9,890 nt of DNA, taken from Paracoccus sp. (in: a-proteobacteria) (lineage in GTDB: Bacteria; Pseudomonadota; Alphaproteobacteria; Rhodobacterales; Rhodobacteraceae). Below, piece by piece: positions 1 through 4,813 of this stretch (position 1 is its first letter; the number at the start of each line of letters is the position of its first letter). Under the pieces are notes generated by a model. The model did no database searches. It was not told the origin of the DNA and saw only the letters and a list, made by a program, of their open reading frames with translations. Position numbers and translations under genes: made by a program. The stretch lies in NCBI GenBank assembly GCA_031178645.1, contig JAPSIP010000037.1, positions 1 to 9,890 on the forward strand, written 5' to 3'.

Positions 1-505
1 CGGCCAGATCCCAGATCACGTTCACGTCGCGCTGGAACAGCCCCAGGTTCACCCGCGTCGAATCATAGTAATAGATGGCGCCCAGCACATCGTCGCGCAC
101 CAGCCGGGAAATCGCCTGCACGGCAGGGGTATAGACGAAGGTGTGATCCACCATCAGCGTCAGCCCGCGCCGCGCCGCCTCGTCGACCAGATGCCGCGCG
201 TGATCGACGTTATCGGTCATCGGCTTTTCGACCAGGACGTGCTTGCCCGCCCTCAGCGCCGCCAGGGCAAGGGTGTAGTGGGTCTGGACCGGCGTCGCGA
301 TCATGACCGCATCCACCGCCGGATCACGCAGCAGTTCCTGCAGATCCGTCGTCAGCCTGGCCGCCGGATGGCGCAAGGCCGCGCGGGCCAGCGCATCGGG
401 CGACTGGTCCGCGATCATCGCGACCTGGGCCACCCCGCTTTCCGCGACTGCGCGCGCCAGGTTCGGCCCCCAGTATCCATAGCCTATGACGCCCACATGG
501 ATCAT
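1..505 (-). CDS. Gfo/Idh/MocA-family NAD(P)-dependent sugar oxidoreductase (N-terminal 168 residues; runs off the window)
   Basis: Translating the minus strand from the ATG at 505-503 gives 168 residues, open to the window edge. The N-terminus has a Rossmann nucleotide-binding start (VGVIGYGYWGPN, residues 4-15). An IATPVQTH segment lies at about 69-76 and the family signature EKP at 93-95, where the lysine is the conserved catalytic or structural residue. VDHTFVYT (119-126) and a YYYDS-RVNLG stretch (145-155) begin the C-terminal substrate domain. Family members oxidise or reduce sugars or nucleotide sugars in the cytoplasm. GGAGG at 517-513 lies 7 bases before the ATG, and the ATG overlaps the acyltransferase stop as ATGA (505-502), so the two are probably translationally coupled. 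That pairing suggests nucleotide-sugar or surface-polysaccharide synthesis. The exact substrate cannot be read, and the C-terminal half is outside the window. Confidence 0.9.
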   Translation of the reverse strand, partial: MIHVGVIGYGYWGPNLARAVAESGVAQVAMIADQSPDALARAALRHPAARLTTDLQELLRDPAVDAVMIATPVQTHYTLALAALRAGKHVLVEKPMTDNVDHARHLVDEAARRGLTLMVDHTFVYTPAVQAISRLVRDDVLGAIYYYDSTRVNLGLFQRDVNVIWDLA

Positions 506-1008
506 GTTCTTGCCTCCACGGATTCGGTTCGCACGCTGGCGGACGGGCCACGGGAAATGATCCGCGCCGGCACCCCGGCCACCATGGCGTGGTCCGGCAC
601 GTCCCTGGTGACGACGGAACCCGCGCCGACGGTGGCGCCGATGCCTATGGTGATCCCCGGCAGGATCGTCGCATTCGATCCGATATTGGCGCCATGCCTG
701 ACGCGGGTGCCTTCGCAGACCCAGTCACCGCCGCCCTTGAGGCTTCCATCGGGATTGACGGCCGAGGGATAGCGGTCGTTGGTGAACATGACCCCGTGGC
801 CGACGAAGACCCCGTCCTCCAGCGTCACGCCTTCGCACAGGAAGCTGTGCGAGGAAATCTTGCAGCGCGCGCCGACCGAACAGCCCGCCTGTATCTCGAC
901 AAAGGTCCCGATCCGCGTTTCCTCGCCGACACTGCAGCCATACAGGTTCACGAGATCGGGGTGGTGGATCACAGCACCGCTGCCGATTGTGCAATCTTTT
1001 ATTGCCAA
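502..1008 (-). CDS. Left-handed beta-helix acyltransferase, WxcM N-terminal/WbpD-like (probable sugar N-acetyltransferase)
   Basis: This 168-residue protein consists mostly of imperfect hexapeptide repeats ([LIV]Gxxxx), e.g. IGSGAVI, VGEETRIG, IGSNATILPGITIGIGATVGAG, which fold into a trimeric left-handed beta-helix. FTNDRYPSA (residues 75-83) is characteristic of the WxcM-like subgroup, which includes enzymes acylating the amino group of nucleotide-activated 3-amino sugars. VTRDVPDHAMVAGVPARI (133-150) is the usual C-terminal cap. The start is TTG at 1008-1006, with GGAGAG at 1019-1014 five bases upstream; no in-frame ATG is available nearby. It is the first visible gene of an operon with the overlapping Gfo/Idh/MocA oxidoreductase, which fits an oxidise/aminate/acetylate route to a modified sugar. 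Acyl donor (probably acetyl-CoA) and sugar acceptor are inferred from the family, not shown by the sequence. Confidence 0.88.
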   Translation of the reverse strand: MAIKDCTIGSGAVIHHPDLVNLYGCSVGEETRIGTFVEIQAGCSVGARCKISSHSFLCEGVTLEDGVFVGHGVMFTNDRYPSAVNPDGSLKGGGDWVCEGTRVRHGANIGSNATILPGITIGIGATVGAGSVVTRDVPDHAMVAGVPARIISRGPSASVRTESVEART

Positions 1009-1302
1009 GGAAACTCTCCGCTCTGCTGCGGCAGAATCTGGTGACCCATGCCTTCCCGAAGGATTGCTGCGAAGTCAGGGGCGGAAAACTGTCCGAATGG
1101 GCATTGCGCATCATCCGAATGCATCGCCGCCCCCGAACCATCTGGCCTTTTTGATCCGGCAGGCAGGGCAACGACGAAGGGCCGGGCCCCGGATGACCTT
1201 CCTCACCTATGGCGGGCCTTGCAGTGACCGCCTTATGATCCCTTTACCGCCCGGCCATGCGCGGCAATTCTGCACCCGGGCGATGCAACCGACGGAGGGA
1301 TC
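1009..1302. other. Divergent intergenic region between the sugar operon and lhgO
   Basis: This 294-base stretch separates two divergent genes and must hold both promoters. I see no convincing -35/-10 pair on either strand. A TATGAT at 1234-1239 could be a -10 for lhgO, but no good -35 lies 16-18 bases upstream of it. The octamer TCCGAATG occurs twice in the same orientation (1092-1099 and 1114-1121), 22 bases apart start to start. A GC-rich partial dyad lies at about 1171-1200, without a T-tract. No coding frame here looks genuine. Confidence 0.5.
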
Positions 1303-2532
1303 ATGCCGCAGAATGATGTCGTGATCGTGGGCGGGGGCATCCTGGGCCTGACCACCGCCTGGAGCCTGCTGCAGGCGAACCCCGACCTGCGCATCACCCT
1401 TCTTGAAAAGGAAAAGGGGCCGGGTCTTCACCAGTCGGGCCACAATTCCGGGGTGATCCATGCCGGGATCTATTATGCGCCGGGAAGCCTGAAGGCCACG
1501 CTTTGCAAGCAGGGCGCGGCCCGGACCGCGCTGTTCTGCGAACAGCATGGCATCCCCTTCGACACATGCGGCAAGCTGGTCGTCGCCACGGAACCGCATG
1601 AACTGCCCGCACTGGAAAACCTTGGCGAAAGATCACGGGCCAACGGCCTGGCCACGACCCTGATCGGGGGCGACGAGCTGACCGAGATGGAGCCGAACAT
1701 CGTCGGGCTTCGCGCGCTTTTCAGCCCCGCCAGCGGCATCGTCAGCTATGCCCGGATCTGCGCGACGCTTCGCGATCTTCTGGCGGCGCAAGGGGTCGAT
1801 TTCCGCTTCGGCGCCTTGGTCACGAGCCTGGACGAGCGTCCTGACGAGGTCGTCGTCGAAACCTCGGAAGGGGATTTCTCGGCCGGCTCGGCCGTTGCCT
1901 GCGCGGGGCTTCAGGCGGACCGCATCGCGGCCATGTCAGGCCTGGCCGATGATTTCAGGATCATCCCCTTCAGGGGCGAATACTATCGCCTGGCACCCCA
2001 TCTGGACCAGGTTGTCCGCCACCTGATCTATCCGGTTCCCGAACCCTCGCTGCCATTCCTGGGGGTTCATCTGACCCGCATGATCGGCGGCTATGTCACG
2101 GTCGGCCCCAACGCGGTCTTCTCGCTGGGCCGCGAAACCTATGGCCGCAACTGGCCGGGTGCTGCCGACATCGCCGCCAGCCTTGCCTTTCCCGGTTTCT
2201 GGCGTCTGGCGCGGCGATACATGGGCGTCGGCATCCAGGAAATGCGCGGCAGCATGTCCCGCAAGGTCTATCTGGAACGGTGCCGCCGCTATTGTCCCAT
2301 GCTGACGCTGGCGGATCTGCAGCCCTATCCTTCGGGATTGCGGGCGCAGGCGGTGGGTCGGGACGGCAGGATGATCGACGACTTCCTGATCCGCGAAACG
2401 GCACGGACCCTTCATGTCTGCAACGCACCCTCGCCTGCCGCGACATCGGCCTTTCCCATTGGCGACACGATCAGCGCGCGCCTTCTTGGCAAGATCGATG
2501 TGAAAGCGGCCCCTCGGGCGGCGGCGTCCTGA
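1303..2532 (+). CDS. lhgO: L-2-hydroxyglutarate oxidase/dehydrogenase (FAD-dependent)
   Basis: This 409-residue FAD flavoenzyme belongs to the LhgO/YgaF branch of the DAO superfamily. It oxidises L-2-hydroxyglutarate to 2-oxoglutarate; the E. coli enzyme passes electrons to the membrane quinone pool. The sequence begins with the dinucleotide-binding motif VIVGGGILGL (residues 7-16) and the acidic end of beta2 (LLEKE, 33-37). The subgroup hallmark HNSGVIHAGIYY (47-58) follows. FRGEYYRL lies near residue 225, and the C-terminus carries NAPSPAATSAFPIG, which closes over the flavin. Length is close to the ~420 residues usual for the family. The ATG is preceded by GGAGGG (1294-1299). Unlike E. coli, where lhgO sits with csiD and gab genes, it stands alone here, probably clearing 2-hydroxyglutarate made by side reactions of 2-oxoglutarate-reducing enzymes. 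Confidence 0.93.
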   Translation: MPQNDVVIVGGGILGLTTAWSLLQANPDLRITLLEKEKGPGLHQSGHNSGVIHAGIYYAPGSLKATLCKQGAARTALFCEQHGIPFDTCGKLVVATEPHELPALENLGERSRANGLATTLIGGDELTEMEPNIVGLRALFSPASGIVSYARICATLRDLLAAQGVDFRFGALVTSLDERPDEVVVETSEGDFSAGSAVACAGLQADRIAAMSGLADDFRIIPFRGEYYRLAPHLDQVVRHLIYPVPEPSLPFLGVHLTRMIGGYVTVGPNAVFSLGRETYGRNWPGAADIAASLAFPGFWRLARRYMGVGIQEMRGSMSRKVYLERCRRYCPMLTLADLQPYPSGLRAQAVGRDGRMIDDFLIRETARTLHVCNAPSPAATSAFPIGDTISARLLGKIDVKAAPRAAAS

Positions 2533-2619
2533 GCAGCGGAAGTTCGATCGGCCACAGGGCATAGGAGCGTCCACCCGCAAGCCGGACATCGCACCATTGC
2601 CGCATCATAAGGGGGAAAA

Positions 2620-2703
2620 TGGTGGGCGACCCTGGAATCGAACCAGGCATGGGTCTCCCCGGCGGAGTTACAGTCCGCTGCCGCACCTTGCAGCACGTCG
2701 CCC
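2620..2703 (-). tRNA. tRNA-Tyr (anticodon GTA), encoded CCA end
   Basis: On the minus strand the acceptor stem GGGCGAC (2703-2697) pairs perfectly with GTCGCCC (2630-2624). It is followed by discriminator A (2623) and an encoded CCA (2622-2620). The anticodon arm is GCGGA-CTGTAAC-TCCGC (2678-2662), with GTA at 2671-2669. The T arm is CCTGG-TTCGATT-CCAGG (2647-2631). The 14-base variable arm (2661-2648) forms GGG-GAGA-CCC, the class II shape expected of bacterial tRNA-Tyr; G1-C72 and A73 also fit Tyr identity. The D arm is odd: positions corresponding to U8, A14 and A21 read G, C and G, and a stem GCTGC/GCGGC is possible around AAGGT. It is convergent with lhgO and divergent from the RNA methyltransferase gene. 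I see no hairpin terminator after the CCA, only a short TTTTCCCCC. Confidence 0.93.
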
Positions 2704-2727
2704 GCCGAGCCATTCGGCGTGGGGGCG

Positions 2728-2756
2728 TCATTAGCGGGCGTGGCGGGGGGCGTCAA
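2728..2756 (-). promoter_or_regulatory. Probable promoter of the tRNA-Tyr gene
   Basis: On the minus strand TTGACG (2756-2751) matches five of six bases of the sigma70-type -35. It is followed after 15 bases by GCTAAT (2735-2730), or after 17 bases by the overlapping TAATGA (2733-2728). The segment after the -10 is very GC-rich (GACGCCCCC), as in stringently controlled stable-RNA promoters. Transcription would start near 2722, about 20 bases before the mature tRNA 5' end. The short spacer for the better -10 is the main weakness. Confidence 0.5.
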
Positions 2757-2827
2757 GCGGATTTCGGGCCCTTGCGTCCGGGGGGCCTTGCGCGCGATGA
2801 AGGGGGCCAGCCACAAGGATCCTGCGC

Positions 2828-3631
2828 ATGGTCGAACGACCCGGAAAGCCCAAGAAACCCACCTGGGTGATCGACAAGGAACGCGCGCGCCGCGCCTCGG
2901 CCGCCGAGACGGTGTGGCTGTTCGGCCTGCACGCGGTCCGCGACGCCCTGGCCAATCCGGCACGGGAAAAGCTGCGGCTGGTCGTCACGCAGAACGCGGT
3001 GGACCGGCTGGGCGACCTGCACGGCATCACCCCCGAGATCACCGACCCCCGCGTCTTCGGCAAGGCCGTGCCCCTGGCCCCCGACAGCGTCCACCAGGGC
3101 GCCGCGCTCGAGGTGAAGCCGCTGAAATGGGGCGGGCTCAGCGATGTCGTGCTGCGCGAGGCCGCAGGCGAAAAGCGGCCGCTGCTGGTGGCCCTGGACC
3201 GCGTGACCGATCCCCACAACATCGGCGCGATCCTGCGCTCGGCCGAGGTTTTCGGGGCGCGGGCGGTGATTGCGCCGGCCCGCCATTCCGCACCCGAGAC
3301 CGGCGCCCTTGCCAAGACCGCTTCGGGCGCTCTGGAACGCCAGCCCTATCTGCGCGTGCCGAACCTGGCCGAGGCGCTGAGCCAGTTGAAGGGCATGGGC
3401 TTCACCCTGATCGGCCTGGACGGGACCGGCACCAGCCCCCTGCCCGACCTGCTTGAAACCTTGCCCGGCCGCGCCGTCTGCCTGGTGCTGGGTGCCGAGG
3501 GGCCGGGGATGCGCGACCTGACCACGAAAAGCTGCGACCATGTCGCGCGGATTCCCTTTGCAGCCGACTTCGGATCCCTGAACGTGTCCAATGCGGCGGC
3601 GGTCGCGCTGTATGCAGCCAGCATGGCCTGA
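2828..3631 (+). CDS. rlmB: TrmH-family (SPOUT) RNA 2'-O-ribose methyltransferase, RlmB-like
   Basis: This 267-residue protein has the two-domain layout of RlmB, which methylates the 2'-OH of G2251 in the 23S rRNA peptidyl-transferase P loop using S-adenosylmethionine. A basic N-terminal tail (residues 1-25) precedes the L30e-like substrate-binding domain (about 29-100), including LFGLHAVRDAL and VHQGAALE (88-95). The knotted SPOUT domain shows motif 1 NIGAILRSAEVFG (131-143, N131 and R137 conserved), motif 2 LVLGAEGPGMRDL (219-231) and motif 3 IPFAADFGSLNVSNAAAVALY (242-262). AAGGA (2815-2819) lies 8 bases before the ATG. It is divergent from tRNA-Tyr. The family also includes tRNA-modifying TrmH (Gm18), but the L30e domain favours rRNA. 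Assignment to RlmB rather than another TrmH paralogue is likely, not certain. Confidence 0.88.
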   Translation: MVERPGKPKKPTWVIDKERARRASAAETVWLFGLHAVRDALANPAREKLRLVVTQNAVDRLGDLHGITPEITDPRVFGKAVPLAPDSVHQGAALEVKPLKWGGLSDVVLREAAGEKRPLLVALDRVTDPHNIGAILRSAEVFGARAVIAPARHSAPETGALAKTASGALERQPYLRVPNLAEALSQLKGMGFTLIGLDGTGTSPLPDLLETLPGRAVCLVLGAEGPGMRDLTTKSCDHVARIPFAADFGSLNVSNAAAVALYAASMA

Positions 3632-3726
3632 AAATCACATCCCTGCGACAATCCTTGCGACGGCGTTGAGAATCTTGGCCAGTGCTGCCAATTAAGGCTT
3701 CTGCTGCCGCCACAGACTGCCTGCCG

Positions 3727-4131
3727 ATGAAAACACTGCTGATCTCTCTCATGCTGACCGCTGGTCCTGTCCTTCCTGCCCTGGGGCAGGACTGGGCCAT
3801 GGACGGCTATGACGCCGTGGGATCCCTTGAAAGCGGGCGGCCCTTGCCGGGTCGGGGCGACATCTCGACGCTGTGGAAGGGCCAGGTCTGGCATTTCGCG
3901 TCCGAAGAGAACCGCAGCCGCTTCGAATCCGATCCGCGGCGTTTCGCCCCCGCATTCGGCGGGCTGTGCCCCGTGGCGCTGTCCGAAGGGCGGCGCGTGG
4001 CAGGGGATCCGAAACATTTTGCCGTGATCGGCAACAAGCTATATCTGGTAGGGTCCAGCCGGGCATTCCGCAAGCTGCAGGCGGCGCCGGGCGACATCAT
4101 CGCCAAGGCCCAGGAAAGCTGGAAACGCTGA
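3727..4131 (+). CDS. Secreted YHS-domain protein
   Basis: This 134-residue protein has an N-terminal Sec signal (MKTLLISLMLTAG..., residues 1-20, probable cleavage after LPALG), leaving a mature periplasmic protein of about 114 residues. The YHS-type core includes YDAVGSLESGRPL (28-40), a W-x-F-x-S-x-ENRSRF segment (55-66) and AFGGLCPVALSEG (76-88), whose single cysteine C81 is the conserved residue. GNKLYL (102-107) and a C-terminal AKAQESW complete it. These features match the small exported YHS proteins common in alphaproteobacteria. They are often suggested to handle metals, but no firm function is known. An upstream in-frame GTG at 3682 would bury the signal peptide, so I place the start at the ATG at 3727, although no strong Shine-Dalgarno precedes it. 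It lies 95 bases after rlmB, possibly in the same transcript. Confidence 0.82.
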   Translation: MKTLLISLMLTAGPVLPALGQDWAMDGYDAVGSLESGRPLPGRGDISTLWKGQVWHFASEENRSRFESDPRRFAPAFGGLCPVALSEGRRVAGDPKHFAVIGNKLYLVGSSRAFRKLQAAPGDIIAKAQESWKR

Positions 4132-4209
4132 AGAATTTGCCCGCGTTTTTCCATCACAAGAATGCGATTATTCTGGAACTTTAAGGCGGTGTTGCCCATT
4201 TACCATTCG

Positions 4210-4236
4210 GAACATGACCTCGGAACCGTCATGTTC
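4210..4236. repeat. Perfect 9-bp inverted repeat (hairpin or operator)
   Basis: GAACATGAC (4210-4218) and GTCATGTTC (4228-4236) are exact reverse complements separated by 9 bases. The 5' arm follows CGG and the loop contains a second CGGAAC, so CGGAAC also appears as a direct repeat (4208-4213 and 4221-4226). In RNA this is a 9-bp stem. In DNA it has the look of a dimeric regulator site. It sits 28 bases before an intrinsic terminator and 109 bases before the CoA-binding gene. Confidence 0.7.
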
Positions 4237-4263
4237 AGATCACTGTCCCTCGTTCCGCGACTT

Positions 4264-4299
4264 GCGCCCGGCCAGCATTCTGGACCGGGCGCCTTTTCT
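4264..4299 (+). terminator. Rho-independent terminator after the YHS gene, or leader terminator of the CoA-binding gene
   Basis: GCGCCCGG (4264-4271) pairs with CCGGGCGC (4285-4292). CCAG/CTGG (4272-4275 with 4280-4283) extends the helix past one bulged A to a CATT loop, and CTTTTCT follows. This is a good intrinsic terminator. It lies 133 bases after the YHS stop and 46 bases before the next start codon. It could end a long YHS 3' untranslated region, end a small RNA, or act as an attenuator in the leader of the downstream gene. Confidence 0.75.
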
Positions 4300-4344
4300 A
4301 TGTAATGATCCCTACAACTTTTGGACGAGGAGGGGAGGCCCGTC

Positions 4345-4776
4345 ATGGAAGTCGATTTTCAGGATGACGAGGATATTGCGCGGATTGTGCGCGGCGTGAA
4401 GGTGATTGCGGTTGTAGGCCTGTCGCCGAACGAGGCGCGGCCAAGCTGGGGGGTGGCGCGCTATCTCCAGGCCAATGGCTATCGGATCGTGCCCGTCAAT
4501 CCCGGCCAGGCCGGCCATACGATCCTGGGCGAAAAGGTCTATGCCCGGCTGGCCGATATTCCTGCCACCGAAGGCGTCGAGATGGTTGACATCTTTCGCC
4601 GGTCCGAGGCCGTCGGGCCGATCGTGGACGAAGCCCTGGCACATCTGCCGCACCTGAAGTCGATCTGGATGCAATTGGGCGTCCAGAACGATGCCGCCGC
4701 CCGCAAGGCGGAACAGCGCGGCATCATCGTCATCCAGGACCGCTGCCCCAAGATCGAGTTTCCCCGCCATCTTTGA
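4345..4776 (+). CDS. YccU/HcgR-type CoA-binding domain protein
   Basis: This 143-residue protein is a single CoA_binding (Rossmann-like) domain of the small YccU family. The nucleotide-binding loop VVGLSPNEARPSWGVARYL (residues 23-41) is followed by YRIVPVNPGQ (46-55). VDIFRR (81-86), IWMQLGV (107-113) and the C-terminal motif DRCPKIEF (132-139, cysteine C134) complete the family pattern. Such proteins bind coenzyme A, but the physiological role is not established. The best start is the ATG at 4345, preceded by the very strong purine-rich GAGGAGGGGAGG (4327-4338). An upstream TTG at 4321 would place this ribosome site inside the gene. It lies after an intrinsic terminator, so it is probably transcribed from its own promoter. 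A weak TATGTAAT at 4299-4306 could be a -10. It converges on the ompA-like gene at a shared terminator. Confidence 0.87.
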   Translation: MEVDFQDDEDIARIVRGVKVIAVVGLSPNEARPSWGVARYLQANGYRIVPVNPGQAGHTILGEKVYARLADIPATEGVEMVDIFRRSEAVGPIVDEALAHLPHLKSIWMQLGVQNDAAARKAEQRGIIVIQDRCPKIEFPRHL

Positions 4777-4780
4777 ACGG

Positions 4781-4813
4781 AAAGGCCCCGGCATCGCCGG
4801 GGCCTTTCTTTGT
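4781..4813 (+). terminator. Strong intrinsic terminator between convergent genes (probably bidirectional)
   Basis: AAAGGCCCCGGC (4781-4792) and GCCGGGGCCTTT (4796-4807) form a perfect 12-bp stem around ATC, followed by CTTTGT. It starts 5 bases after the CoA-binding stop. The stop of the convergent OmpA-family gene (4815-4813) abuts the other side. Read on the minus strand the stem ends in TTT with a weak T-run after it, so it probably serves both genes. Confidence 0.9.

Noticed and set aside
1171..1200. GC-rich partial dyad (GAAGG ... CCTTC around GGGCC/GGCCC) upstream of lhgO
   Set aside because: Imperfect, not followed by a T-run on either strand, and this composition makes such dyads common by chance.
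2560..2720. tRNA gene as a phage or island attachment site
   Set aside because: No integrase, no duplicated tRNA 3' segment and no compositional break is visible in the window; the flanking genes look like core genome.
2753..3541. 262-codon minus-strand frame opposite the RNA methyltransferase
   Set aside because: It lies antisense to a gene with clear SPOUT motifs and shows no recognisable domain; long antisense frames are expected at this GC content.
3674..3693. Possible hairpin TTGGC...GCCAA between rlmB and the YHS gene
   Set aside because: Only five pairs and no T-tract, so it is not a convincing terminator.
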